Numbered from the stretch's first letter, positions 27,197 to 35,166 are shown. The stretch: DNA of 64,000 bases from Nitrospirota bacterium (GCA_026387665.1 JAPLLG010000007.1:496001-560000); one strand, 5' to 3'. Numbers and translations: made by a program. Notes: generated by a model not told the origin, from the sequence alone.

Positions 27197-27562
27197 ATGA
27201 AGATTTGCCCATCCTGTCGACGCGAACTTCCGGAGATCAGTCGCTACTGCACCCAATGCGGCCAACGGCTTCATGCAGACCACGTTGAGCCCTCTCCGCC
27301 GCCAACGGCGCCAGCCGAACCACAAACGGACCAGCTGAATCTCCAATGTATTTACGGCATGGTGGTGGCCCTGTGCCTCGCCATCCTCTTCCCACCCTGG
27401 GAAGCGCCGCCCTCACAACCGCCTGAGTTTCTCGGCATGCATTTCGTCCTCGCGCCACCCACAGCAGAAGCCATCGTTAGCCGATTGCTGCTCACGATTG
27501 AGCTCGTCACCATCGCCATCGCCGGCCTCTATGGCTCGTTCTTCTTTCGAAGCAAACTCTAA
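27197..27562 (+). CDS. Zinc-ribbon membrane protein
   Basis: This 121-residue protein starts MKICPSCRRELPEISRYCTQ, with a double CxxC zinc ribbon (CPSC, CTQC), then a proline-rich linker, then two hydrophobic segments (IYGMVVALCLAILFPPW and LLLTIELVTIAIAGLYGSFF). Ribbon-plus-helix proteins of this kind are common and mostly unassigned. I start it at the ATG at 27197, right before the ribbon. It is convergent with the next gene, separated by a stop-tail palindrome. Confidence 0.7.
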   Translation: MKICPSCRRELPEISRYCTQCGQRLHADHVEPSPPPTAPAEPQTDQLNLQCIYGMVVALCLAILFPPWEAPPSQPPEFLGMHFVLAPPTAEAIVSRLLLTIELVTIAIAGLYGSFFFRSKL

Positions 27563-27603
27563 ATCGACAAGCGTGCTCTTTTTCTCCTGACTCTGCATTC
27601 GCA

Positions 27604-27722
27604 GGCTGCTCAAAATGTCCGATAGCAAGGCCGCAGGCGAGCAAGCACCGGAGGCGTACCCTTGGGGTACGTTGAGGATGATTGCGAACCGAAAATGCAG
27701 CTAGCGGGCATTTTCAGAAGCC
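27604..27722 (+). repeat. Stop-tail palindrome, copy 2 (GATAGC subtype)
   Basis: The left end GGCTGCTCAAAATGTCCGAT pairs with the right end (AGCTAGCGGGCATTTTCAGA), and the core holds GTACCCTTGGGGTAC. It differs from most copies in having GATAGC/GCTAGC in place of GTCCAGC/GCTGGC; the change occurs on both arms. It lies between convergent genes. Confidence 0.88.
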
Positions 27723-27729
27723 GCGGAGA

Positions 27730-28530
27730 TCAATCGAGGGCCAGCGTCAGACACTTCGCCGATCCACCCGACTTCATGAACTCGTCGAGGGGGACGGGAT
27801 GGAGGCGGTAGCCACGCGCATCGAGGAGCTGCTCAGTATGAGGACAACCTGTCGGCAACGTAACATGTTGCCCGACACAGACGGCATTGCAGGCAAACTT
27901 CAGCGCCTCATCTTCTGGAATTGCCAGCCTCCGCTCCGGCGCAATCCGCTCGGCAATCGCCGCTCGCCCATACCGATCGAACGCAGCGGGATAATACAGC
28001 AGCTCGCCACCACTTAAAGGGCAGAAACAGGTATCGAGGTGATAGAACCGGCTGTCCACCAGCTCGAGCGGAAGAATCTCTCTGGTGAACCACTCGCTGA
28101 TGATCGAGAACGCCCGGATATCCGACCTCTGTCTGTAGCCGCCAAACCAGCCATCGGGAAAGCCAAGGAGGTCACCCGCCCCTTCAAAGACCAGCCCCTT
28201 CTCCAACGTCAGGACATCGTAACCGTGCGTACGAAACCAATCCTCGAAGTACGCCTCTTCCTTCTGCCGTTCGGCATAACGAAAACGGCTCGGCACCGCT
28301 TTGCGACCCATCACGACCCCGGCATTAGCCGTGAAGACCAGATCCGGCAGACCAGGAATCGGCTGCATCCGTTCCAGCCGCGCGCCCACTTCCTGCTCCA
28401 GCACCTGCATGAGGTGATGCCACTGGCGAACGGCCTGGCCTGAATCGACGGCGTTCGAACGGCGCATCCAGGGGTTGATCTCGTATTCGATCCCGAAATA
28501 GTCCGGCGGACAAACCAACAAGCGACTCAT
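27730..28530 (-). CDS. Amidinotransferase-fold hydrolase, arginine dihydrolase-like
   Basis: This 266-residue protein is of the guanidino-group modifying family (DDAH, arginine deiminase, ArgZ). It has VCPPDYFGIEYEINPWMRR, the substrate motif DLVFTANAG, GDLLGF, HLDTCFCPL with the catalytic His/Asp region, and the nucleophilic Cys in SGGSAKCLTL near the end. I chose the ATG at 28530, preceded by GAGG; the longer frame upstream is not family-like. Its neighbour matches the C-terminal half of the cyanobacterial ArgZ/AgrE enzyme, of which this would be the N-terminal half. It therefore probably acts on arginine, although dimethylarginine cannot be excluded. Confidence 0.85.
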   Translation of the reverse strand: MSRLLVCPPDYFGIEYEINPWMRRSNAVDSGQAVRQWHHLMQVLEQEVGARLERMQPIPGLPDLVFTANAGVVMGRKAVPSRFRYAERQKEEAYFEDWFRTHGYDVLTLEKGLVFEGAGDLLGFPDGWFGGYRQRSDIRAFSIISEWFTREILPLELVDSRFYHLDTCFCPLSGGELLYYPAAFDRYGRAAIAERIAPERRLAIPEDEALKFACNAVCVGQHVTLPTGCPHTEQLLDARGYRLHPVPLDEFMKSGGSAKCLTLALD

Positions 28531-28615
28531 AACCTCTACCTTGCAGACTGTAAAAACTGAGCACATACGCAAACCCGGATGGAATATCCCGTATGATGCT
28601 GGGGGGAAAATAATA

Positions 28616-28740
28616 GCAGGATGCTCAAAATGGCCGTCCAGCAAGGCCGCAGCGAGCGAAGAGGCGAGGCGTACCTTTGAGGTACGTTGAGCCTCTGAGC
28701 GAAGCGAGAACGAAGCTGGCGGACTTTTTCAGCATCCTGC
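28616..28740 (+). repeat. Stop-tail palindrome, copy 3
   Basis: The ends GCAGGATGCTCAAAATGG and GACTTTTTCAGCATCCTGC are complementary, with an inner GTACCTTTGAGGTAC hairpin. The element supplies the last three codons and the TGA stop of the minus-strand gene 28729-29970 (reading GCAGGATGCTGA). It separates the two arginine-degradation genes. Confidence 0.9.
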
Positions 28741-29970
28741 AAGCTCACGCGCCAGTTCGCGTAAGAACGACGCGGCGTCCATGACCAGCCCCACAGCCTG
28801 AAAACTCCCTCGATCCGCGAGTTTCGTCGGGACGGCCGGATTCACATCAACACAGACCGATGGGACCGTGGCAGGCAACAGATTGCCCGTCGCCACCGCG
28901 TGCAGCGTCGAAGCAACGAGCAAAGCCAGTCCAATACCAGGAATTGCGGCGCGCATGGCGGCTTGAGCTTCGACCGAATCCGTAATCACGCCGGGCAACG
29001 GACCGTCATCGCGAATCGTGCCGGCCATAACGACCTGGGCCCCACGCCTGACGCAGGCAGCCATAATGCCTGTCTTGACGACTCCCGACCTCACCGCTGC
29101 CTCGATGCTGCCGATGGCCCTGATCCGATTAATGGTTCGCAGGTGGTGTTCATGCCCATGCGGCACGACACGACCAGCCACATGGCCATAGCCAAGGGAC
29201 GTGCCATAGAGATCGACTTCCATATCATGAGCGGGCAGGGCATTCCCGCAGAACAAGACTTGGATGAATTCTTCATCGATGAGCCACGTTAGCGCCTCTC
29301 GCCCGCCGGCGTGAACAATCGCCGGGCCTCCCGCCAGCAGCACCTTACTGCCGGCTTTCCCCTCCCGGAACCCTGCTCGCAACTGCACCAGACGCTTGGC
29401 GATGTCACCGATAATATGCCCGTGGGGACGCTCAGCCGAGACCTGCGATTCCATGAAACTGAACACATCTCGGTCGCGCGGCCGTTGCAGCGGGATCACT
29501 CGCACACCCTCACGACCGGTCACAATCAGATCTCCACGCTTCACCTCTCCCATCGGAACAGTCCGCGCAGTCAGACGAGCCCGATCCACGCGAATACCCA
29601 GGTCCATCTCGATCCCCTCCACCTCCACCCACTGGTCGCGCACTCGCACCTGGGTGGATAAATGGGTGGTCGCGTAGAACTCGTCAGGAAAGATGCCGTC
29701 CGCCGGTGCTTCAGTCAGCCGGCAATCCCGTTCACTCTCGACCGACGCGCCGTGGGGTTGAATGGCATGGAGAATCTCACTGAGCAGCTTTGCGGACGAG
29801 GCCCACACGATGATTCGCGCGCGCGACGGCTCCTCGCGGGTCTTGCCGATCTGTACGTCCTGAAGGTCGAAGGTCCCGCCCAACATCAGGATCGTATCCA
29901 GGACCTTCGCCAGGATCAGCGAATCGATGATGTGCCCCTGCAGCACGACGGTTTCTTGGTTTTGCATCAT
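28729..29970 (-). CDS. LOR/SDH-domain protein (TIGR00300), ornithine cyclodeaminase-like
   Basis: This 413-residue protein matches the TIGR00300 'LOR/SDH' family: an N-terminal VVLQGHIIDSLILAKVLDTI, FPDEFYATTHLSTQVRV, KVLLAGGPAIVHAGG, VLFCGNALPAHDMEVDLYGT and GVITDSVEAQAAMR. Members in methanogens act as ornithine cyclodeaminases, and the domain forms the C-terminal half of cyanobacterial AgrE, which turns arginine to ornithine and then proline. Here it is a separate gene followed by the arginine dihydrolase-like gene. Proline formation from arginine with ammonia release is the likely pathway (inference). The last residues and stop come from the stop-tail palindrome. Confidence 0.88.
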   Translation of the reverse strand: MMQNQETVVLQGHIIDSLILAKVLDTILMLGGTFDLQDVQIGKTREEPSRARIIVWASSAKLLSEILHAIQPHGASVESERDCRLTEAPADGIFPDEFYATTHLSTQVRVRDQWVEVEGIEMDLGIRVDRARLTARTVPMGEVKRGDLIVTGREGVRVIPLQRPRDRDVFSFMESQVSAERPHGHIIGDIAKRLVQLRAGFREGKAGSKVLLAGGPAIVHAGGREALTWLIDEEFIQVLFCGNALPAHDMEVDLYGTSLGYGHVAGRVVPHGHEHHLRTINRIRAIGSIEAAVRSGVVKTGIMAACVRRGAQVVMAGTIRDDGPLPGVITDSVEAQAAMRAAIPGIGLALLVASTLHAVATGNLLPATVPSVCVDVNPAVPTKLADRGSFQAVGLVMDAASFLRELARELAGC

Positions 29971-29983
29971 TCAACACCACTCA

Positions 29984-30014
29984 GGGCTAAAGGCAAGAGG
30001 CTAAAGACTAGAGG
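29984..30014. repeat. Half of a short-unit array upstream of the LOR/SDH gene
   Basis: Units GGCTAAAGGCAAGAGGCTAA and AGACTAGAGGC form a direct tandem array like those elsewhere, but I see no clear inverted partner within 100 bases. It lies just upstream of the start codon at 29970. Confidence 0.4.
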
Positions 30015-30171
30015 CACGCAGTTCGTCGCCGAAATCCAATGCCCCGTGCCACGTAATGATAACACCTATGAATGACAACTTCGATGTTCTTGAGCGCCAT
30101 CTTACCTCGTACCGCGCGCCGAAAACTTACAGAGCACTACATCACGTCCTCAAGGTGTAGCAAGTCCCGCA

Positions 30172-30290
30172 GGCTGCTGAAAATGCCCGATAGCAAGGCC
30201 GTAGGCGAGCAAGCACCGGAGGCGTACCCTTGGGGTACGTTGAGGATGATTGCGAACCGAGAACGAAGCTAGCGGGCATTTTCAGCAGCC
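30172..30290 (+). repeat. Stop-tail palindrome, copy 4 (GATAGC subtype)
   Basis: GGCTGCTGAAAATGCCCGAT at the left pairs almost perfectly with the right end (CGGGCATTTTCAGCAGCC). The core holds GTACCCTTGGGGTAC. It shares the GATAGC/GCTAGC arm variant with copy 2 and ends two bases before the truD stop codon. Confidence 0.92.
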
Positions 30291-30292
30291 AA

Positions 30293-31318
30293 TCACTCGG
30301 TCTTCATGAGTTCACGGAGTATATTCGTTGCATAGGCGCCAGGGGGAAGCGAAAAAGAAAGCGTGAGCACAGTACCGTCCAAGCTCCAGTCCAAATCGGC
30401 CAGGGACGTTCGGAGCGAACGCCGCTCACCGCGAAACCCGCAGGCCTTCGCCGCTTCCGTAAGACTCTCAGGTGTGGCCCCGCTCTCAGCGACCACGGCT
30501 CGTTCGATCTCGCCCTGTTCTCCTCCGGCCCACGACACCCGCGATCCGAACAAAATACCGGTAGGACTGATCTCGAACTGATCGGCCCGATGTTGTTCAA
30601 TCGTGGCATCCTCCACCAGAAAACAGGCGCCATTTTCCATCTTCATGGCCCAGTCTCCCACTAGGATGCGATCGATCCGATCCAGCCGCCTGGCCAGCAT
30701 GGCATTGAAGAAGTGCGACTGATAGGCATTGAGGTACCACATGCGCTTGGACCGGCTCAGCTTGTTGCGACGGACTGGGTCCACCAGTAATTCGGCTCCC
30801 GTCTGGTAGTTCAACCCGCTCCGTCCCTGCCGTTGCGGACCGAAATAGTTCGGCACACCCCGTCGCACCAAGAGGTTCAAGGCCTGGGGCACCGTCTCGC
30901 GGGCATGCAGGGCGACATCCCTGATCACCAATCGAAAATGATTGCCCGCATGATGTCCCGTCCGCAACCGATTGCGATGCAGGCCCAGCACCTCCACCGA
31001 TAGGAGTTGTTCATCCACTTTCAATCGATCCAACCGGTCAGGCGTGATCCCCAGCAGCGAGATCATCTGCGTGGTCACGGCCCTCGCGTCTTTGAGGCCG
31101 GCCACACCAATCGCTTGCGCTTTCACCCCCAAAGTCGAAGAGAGTCGCAGGACGAGATCCGGCGTCGACAGGAGACGTTTTCTGATCTTGAGGTAGAGAT
31201 GCTCCCCCTCGCCGCAAGGAAGATAGAGCGGTCGTTCCTCGACCTGAAAGTCTTCCGGAAGCGTCCGCATCTGTCCGCCGATGCCCGGCAGTTCTGCGGT
31301 CAAAAATGGCATGGTCAT
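30293..31318 (-). CDS. truD: tRNA pseudouridine(13) synthase TruD
   Basis: TruD makes pseudouridine at position 13 of tRNAGlu and related RNAs. The 341-residue protein has MRTLPEDFQVEERPLYLPCG, the catalytic Asp in GVAGLKDARAVTTQ (Asp 77), HAGNHFRLVIRD, GVPNYFGPQRQGRSG and NAYQSHFFNAMLARRL. All are family hallmarks. The length is normal. It is followed directly by a stop-tail palindrome. Confidence 0.95.
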   Translation of the reverse strand: MTMPFLTAELPGIGGQMRTLPEDFQVEERPLYLPCGEGEHLYLKIRKRLLSTPDLVLRLSSTLGVKAQAIGVAGLKDARAVTTQMISLLGITPDRLDRLKVDEQLLSVEVLGLHRNRLRTGHHAGNHFRLVIRDVALHARETVPQALNLLVRRGVPNYFGPQRQGRSGLNYQTGAELLVDPVRRNKLSRSKRMWYLNAYQSHFFNAMLARRLDRIDRILVGDWAMKMENGACFLVEDATIEQHRADQFEISPTGILFGSRVSWAGGEQGEIERAVVAESGATPESLTEAAKACGFRGERRSLRTSLADLDWSLDGTVLTLSFSLPPGAYATNILRELMKTE

Positions 31319-31414
31319 GGTGTCACAAGCCCCTTCTTCATTCGCGCGCGATCCCCCTTACCCCTCGATCAACCCCGATGAGGAGTGAGGAGACTCGCAT
31401 GGTATACTGTCCCT

Positions 31415-32089
31415 ATGTCTGTTCGCCCAGCCTCCAACATCACAACCAGTCCAGCAAATCATCCTCGACTGATCCAACGGATTGCCGCTCGGCCGCTGAC
31501 GGCAGGGCTCATCGTCACCCTTCTACTGCTAGCGCTCTTCCCATGCGACTCGTCGAGCAAAGAGAACCGGATCTTTGAACGGTTTACCCGCCACATCGGC
31601 CAGCAGATCCATAAAGACAAACAGGCCTTTGCGCAAGCGAGCAGCTGCATGGCCTGGTTTTATCACAAAGCGAAAACACCACCGCCCCCCACTGCACAGG
31701 GAATCAGCTGGCAAGCCGCATCCCAGACAGAAGTGGATTGTCCCCGCGCCTATCCAGGCGGGATGGACGAAGCGCGAGACGATTTTTCCAAGACCCAATC
31801 GTTGCTCTCCGTCAGTCTGACCTTCTACGAATTCGCCCTGGTCGCAGACAGGAATGACGATGCGATCTATAGTCACACGGAACTTCAAGATCTCTTCCGG
31901 ACCCTCGCCCTCCCTTACGATGAGAGGGACCTGGCCCAGACACAGGTTGCATCACTTATGGAGCGCTTCAACAGCTGGTACCGCAGCCGCAATATGGATG
32001 CCTTGATGCAGGGCATGAGCGACCTCTATGAACGGGGCTATCGCGTCACCCCCTCCGATCGCGCCGAACTAAATAGGGTGATGGGATGA
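31415..32089 (+). CDS. Membrane-anchored or exported protein, unknown function
   Basis: This 224-residue protein begins at the ATG at 31415 with a polar lead and a hydrophobic segment (LTAGLIVTLLLLALFPC) that may be a signal anchor or lipoprotein-type signal. The remainder is helical and charged with one short conserved-looking core (FYEFALVADRNDDAIYSHTE, an acidic stretch that could bind a cation in EF-hand style). I do not recognise a family. The stop overlaps the next gene's start (ATGA), so it is cotranslated with the metallophosphoesterase. Confidence 0.65.
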   Translation: MSVRPASNITTSPANHPRLIQRIAARPLTAGLIVTLLLLALFPCDSSSKENRIFERFTRHIGQQIHKDKQAFAQASSCMAWFYHKAKTPPPPTAQGISWQAASQTEVDCPRAYPGGMDEARDDFSKTQSLLSVSLTFYEFALVADRNDDAIYSHTELQDLFRTLALPYDERDLAQTQVASLMERFNSWYRSRNMDALMQGMSDLYERGYRVTPSDRAELNRVMG

Positions 32090-32949
32090 GACCCCGCCAA
32101 CGGCCCTGGGCCGATCGTGTCCGTGCCTTCATCGGACATTCTCTGAGTAAGCCCCTCTATCGGCTCTTTAGTCTCGTGCCCCACTGGGGAATCGGACTGT
32201 CCGGGCATGACGTTTCCCGGCTCACCTATGTACATAGCCCCTTAGCCGGCAAGCGGGCCGTCCATCTGACCGATCTACATCTCGACCACTATCAGCCGCG
32301 CCACGATCTCATCGTCGCAGCCGTCGGCGAACTCCGCCCCGACTGGATCTTCATCACCGGCGACCTGCTCAACGTGCCGGAGGGACTGCCCCATATGTTT
32401 CGCTTTCTCGCCGGCCTGCGCGAGGTCGCGCCAGTCTTCATCACCCTGGGCAACCATGACCACTACAGCGGCGTGCCGATCGATCACTACGCCGAACTCG
32501 CCGACCGCCACAAGATCACCCTCTTGATCAATCAGGCCACCTTTATTCAAACAGACGATGGTGAGATCGCCATCGTCGGCGTCGACGATCCCTCGCTGCA
32601 TCGGGCCGACTTGAGCTGTCTGCCCCCGCGCGCTGAAAACCGCTTCACCCTCTTACTGGCCCATGCGCCGAACATCCTCGATCAGTTGGAAAACCACCAT
32701 GCCGTCGATCTGATCCTTTGCGGCCATAGCCACGGAGGCCAATGCCGTATCCCCGGCGTGCCAACGGTCTGGCTCCCGCCAGGCTGCGGCGGACGGATCG
32801 ATGGACATCACGGAGAGCCGGGCCGCCGGCTCTATGTCAATCGCGGGCTCGGCTGGTCGTTTCTTCCCTTGCGGTGGAACTGCGCACCGGAGATCGCCTG
32901 CATCGAATGGGTCCACGAAGAACAGCCGGACCGACCCCTGACTACTTGA
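32086..32949 (+). CDS. Metallophosphoesterase (YaeI-like)
   Basis: This 287-residue binuclear-metal phosphoesterase has motifs DLHLDH, GDLLN, GNHDH, the ILCGHSHGGQCR segment and a C-terminal YVNRGLGW, in the order of the YkuE/YaeI group. Known relatives act on phospholipid-type substrates such as UDP-diacylglucosamine-related compounds or lipid phosphates. There is no membrane segment except a weak N-terminal amphipathic region. The end overlaps the convergent HEAT-repeat gene by eight bases. Confidence 0.88.
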   Translation: MRPRQRPWADRVRAFIGHSLSKPLYRLFSLVPHWGIGLSGHDVSRLTYVHSPLAGKRAVHLTDLHLDHYQPRHDLIVAAVGELRPDWIFITGDLLNVPEGLPHMFRFLAGLREVAPVFITLGNHDHYSGVPIDHYAELADRHKITLLINQATFIQTDDGEIAIVGVDDPSLHRADLSCLPPRAENRFTLLLAHAPNILDQLENHHAVDLILCGHSHGGQCRIPGVPTVWLPPGCGGRIDGHHGEPGRRLYVNRGLGWSFLPLRWNCAPEIACIEWVHEEQPDRPLTT

Positions 32950-33676
32950 TCCGCTCCAGCGCCTCCCGCGATCGGCTCCTGACCGTTTGATCCCAATCAT
33001 CTTTCATGACCACCGTCAGCTTTTCCTTCGCCTCACTAGCACGCAGCCGCCCCAACCCTAAAGCCGCACTAGAACGCACATAGGCATGGTCGTCCTCCAG
33101 CGCCTTTAACAACATGGGGACGACGGTCTTATCGTTCAAGACGCCCAGATGGCTGGCGGCCATCCCGCGAATCCGGTGCTGCTTGTCATCTAGCGCCCGC
33201 TGCAAGGTCGTGGCAAAAAGATCGCGCAATGCGGGGATCACAGGCTCCAACCCTTTGGCTTGGTACTCATTCACTTCGATCAGCGCAAAGGCGATCTCCA
33301 GTTTCTTGTCCCGCCCCTTCGCCTGTTCGAACAAGGCTAAGAGCGTCGCCCGATCGCGCCGTTTCGCCAGACGGCGCTTGATCGCCTGAGCCAGCATCCA
33401 CAGGCCGGCCACAACCACCAACCCGGCAAATGCCATGGGAATGGCTTGATCGATCACATATTCCTGGGTCTCCAGCGGTAGACGCTTCCAGACCCAGACG
33501 CAGGTGATGATCAATCCGATGAGGACCACGAGGGCGGTCGGATTGGTCCGTCCTGATTCGTTTCGTCGCATAGGATCTGCATCATAGGGAGGCAACCGTT
33601 GCCCCGTCAACGGAGGAGCGGCAGGAGCTCGGCGCTCCGGTCTCTCTCGTTCTTCTCGTCGTTTCTCAGGTCTCAC
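32942..33676 (-). CDS. HEAT-repeat membrane protein
   Basis: This 244-residue protein has two hydrophobic segments (LVVLIGLIITCVWVWKRL and IPMAFAGLVVVAGLWMLAQA) followed by a basic linker and HEAT/PBS-lyase-like repeats (VVPMLLKALEDDHAYVRSSA, then ALGLGRLRASEAKEKL). It is probably a protein-interaction scaffold at the inner membrane. The first 35 residues are Arg/Pro-rich and may not be translated; an alternative start is the ATG at 33571. No partner is evident. Confidence 0.75.
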   Translation of the reverse strand: MRPEKRREERERPERRAPAAPPLTGQRLPPYDADPMRRNESGRTNPTALVVLIGLIITCVWVWKRLPLETQEYVIDQAIPMAFAGLVVVAGLWMLAQAIKRRLAKRRDRATLLALFEQAKGRDKKLEIAFALIEVNEYQAKGLEPVIPALRDLFATTLQRALDDKQHRIRGMAASHLGVLNDKTVVPMLLKALEDDHAYVRSSAALGLGRLRASEAKEKLTVVMKDDWDQTVRSRSREALERIK

Positions 33677-33700
33677 CGACCAGACCGACCATCCTCGTCC

Positions 33701-33727
33701 TCACGTTTTACGTCTGACGCGTCACGC
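33701..33727. repeat. Half of a short-unit array
   Basis: TCACGTTTTACGTCTGACGC followed by GTCACGC repeats the units of the arrays at 1091 and 35980. No inverted partner is seen nearby, so it may be a decayed or half copy. It lies just upstream of the HEAT-repeat gene start. Confidence 0.4.
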
Positions 33728-33852
33728 GCCCCCTTCCCCCCCTCTCTCCTACCTGAAAAAACTTGAAGAGAAAATTTTACTCGCCGCTCAAACTCTGATA
33801 TACCAATCACACACTGTTCAACATTTTTACACCGAAGGGGGGTGGAGTTCAG

Positions 33853-33912
33853 ATGGCAACGAAGAAAGCAGCAAAGAAGCCCGCGAAGAAAGCGGCGAAG
33901 AAGAAGAAGTAG
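33853..33912 (+). CDS. Lysine/alanine-rich micro-protein
   Basis: The 19-codon frame ATG...TAG gives MATKKAAKKPAKKAAKKKK, a pure Lys/Ala/Pro peptide of histone H1 C-terminal type. GGTGGAG lies just upstream of the ATG and a strong hairpin follows the stop (33920-33947), so it looks like a complete transcription unit. Such peptides may bind DNA or RNA by charge. It could also be the shortened remnant of a longer lysine-rich protein. A related start (MATKKAARK) recurs at 34307. Confidence 0.5.
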   Translation: MATKKAAKKPAKKAAKKKK

Positions 33913-33919
33913 TGCGATT

Positions 33920-33947
33920 GAGGGGGCGGCGGCCACGTCGCCTCCTC
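33920..33947 (+). terminator. Hairpin terminator after the lysine-rich micro-gene
   Basis: GAGGGGGCGGCG pairs with CGTCGCCTCCTC around a GCCA loop (two G-U pairs on the plus strand), followed by a pyrimidine-rich CTTCTCTCC run. The T-tract is weak. The same GCCA-loop design recurs at 34253-34280. Confidence 0.6.
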
Positions 33948-34252
33948 ACTTCTCTCCTCCTCGATATCTCTCAGATCCGATCCGCATCTCACGCATAGCT
34001 GACCACTCGAAAGATTTTTCCGCAGAGCGTCCCCTACGCTCAACTATCCGACAGAACATTCGTCACAGAAGAGTGACTTCGTCCAAGACCGGACCTTCCT
34101 CGGTATGAGAGGAGCTCGTGTGCCTGGATCAAACCGGTTCTGCCGTCGACGCGAATACTTAGAACTCTGTGCCGATGAAAAGTCTGACGAAGCAGGAAGA
34201 GATGTGAGGCAGGCGACGGTCACGAACAAAAGAAGACCGCAGGCAAAAAAAT

Positions 34253-34280
34253 GGGGAGGTGATGGCCACATCACCTCCCC
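34253..34280. terminator. Perfect hairpin terminator
   Basis: GGGGAGGTGATG and CATCACCTCCCC form a 12-bp perfect stem with a GCCA loop, flanked by an A-tract on the left and GTCTTTCTT on the right, so it may stop transcription from both sides. The frame ending just before and in it (KKTAGKKMGR, stop at 34260-34262) resembles the end of a lysine-rich protein. That suggests a decayed duplicate of the 33853 unit. The stretch 33948-34252 otherwise holds no gene I can support. Confidence 0.7.
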
Positions 34281-34306
34281 GTCTTTCTTGCACCAGGGGA
34301 GAGCCC

Positions 34307-34375
34307 ATGGCGACCAAGAAAGCAGCCCGCAAATCATATCATGAACATTCCCCCGAAAGAAGAATGAATATTTGA
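34307..34375 (+). CDS. Possible micro-ORF, second lysine-rich start
   Basis: A 22-codon frame starts MATKKAARKSYHEHS, sharing its first seven residues and upstream GGGGAGAG with the micro-gene at 33853. The lysine run then gives way to unrelated residues. It is either a tiny gene or a truncated copy. No terminator follows within 40 bases. Confidence 0.3.
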   Translation: MATKKAARKSYHEHSPERRMNI

Positions 34376-34481
34376 ATACAATCAATGTCTTACAATATAG
34401 GCCTCCCGAGAGACCTGGCCGAGGAGAGGAGTCGCCAAGGCCCCTCGCAACGAAGATTATGGGCTGGAACTGGCAGCGCCG

Positions 34482-34709
34482 TCATCGGCAAACTGTGAGC
34501 CAGACATAGGGAATCAGGTAATAGCCTGCCACGGACAGTACAATGCCAAGCGCCGCCCCGAGCAACCCGGTCACATAGAGCCCGGCGAACGGGAAGAGAA
34601 GCACGATCAGGATCATCAGAATCGCAAGGAACCGATGGCCCTCGTAGAAAATCTGGCGCTGGTCACTGGTAAGCGACTCGGCAAAAGACAATTTAGGGCG
34701 AAGCGGCAT
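34482..34709 (-). CDS. Small two-helix membrane protein
   Basis: This 75-residue protein begins MPLRPKLSFAESLTSDQRQ and has two hydrophobic helices (FLAILMILIVLLFPFAGLYV and LLGAALGIVLSVAGYYLIPY). No family is recognised. The open frame extends further upstream, but that part is the translated variable-arm hairpin at 34738-34833 and I excluded it. No strong ribosome site is visible. Confidence 0.6.
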   Translation of the reverse strand: MPLRPKLSFAESLTSDQRQIFYEGHRFLAILMILIVLLFPFAGLYVTGLLGAALGIVLSVAGYYLIPYVWLTVCR

Positions 34710-34737
34710 AGGACACAGTATAGTCCAGACAAGGAGC

Positions 34738-34833
34738 GGAATGGAGGCTGTTGATCTCCTGTGCTCGCGCAACGCGCGGCCTCAGAAGGCCCTCGTTGGA
34801 CGCGCGCAATAGGAAATCAACAGCCCCCATTCC
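34738..34833 (-). repeat. Variable-arm hairpin A
   Basis: The 22-bp outer arms (GGAATGGAGGCTGTTGATCT.. and ..ATCAACAGCCCCCATTCC) pair with two A-C/C-A mismatches that become G-U on the minus strand. The inner core read on the minus strand is TTGCGCGCGTC-CAACG-AG-GGCCTTCTGAGGCC-GCG-CGTTG-CGCGAGCACA. The inner stems are CAACG/CGTTG and GGCCT/AGGCC with a TCTG loop. It lies between divergent genes. Confidence 0.9.
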
Positions 34834-34904
34834 TGAGAGAGAAAGAAAGAGACATAAGAGACCGAAAATGCCAGAGCGACAAGTTCGTTCTCCTTCCGCC
34901 GCAA

Positions 34905-34945
34905 GGGCGGCCTGGTCGATCCTCGATTGCGCGCGTCGAACGATA
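34905..34945 (+). repeat. Half variable-arm hairpin (5' half only)
   Basis: GGGCGGCCTGGTCGATCCTC followed by GATTGCGCGCGTCGAACGAT is the left arm and left core of the variable-arm family. The matching right half is absent; a complete element starts 30 bases later. The arm closely resembles that of copy C (GGCCTGGTCGATCTCC). Confidence 0.7.
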
Positions 34946-34973
34946 TTCTTCCGTTTCTCTACACTTTATCCTA

Positions 34974-35071
34974 AGGGGAGCAGCCGGACCGTCCTTTACT
35001 GCGCGCATCGGACGAGCACAGCTTTATCGTGCGCGTTCTGCGAGCAAAAAGGATGGTCCGGCTGCTCCCCT
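34974..35071 (+). repeat. Variable-arm hairpin F
   Basis: The outer arms GGGGAGCAGCCGGACCGTCC (34975) and GGATGGTCCGGCTGCTCCCC (35051) pair over 23 bp with one G-T. The core is ACTGCGCGCATC-GGACG-AGCAC...GTGCG-CGTTC-TGCGAGCA. The inner stem GGACG/CGTTC has a G-U pair on the same (plus) strand, and the tip stem is GCAC/GTGC. Confidence 0.9.
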
Positions 35072-35166
35072 CCCACCCCTTGACGCATATTCCTATGCAG
35101 CCTATTCTCCCGCATGGCCTACGTCCGCAATCAATTCGTGCGACTGGCCTCATGCAACGGAATTCT

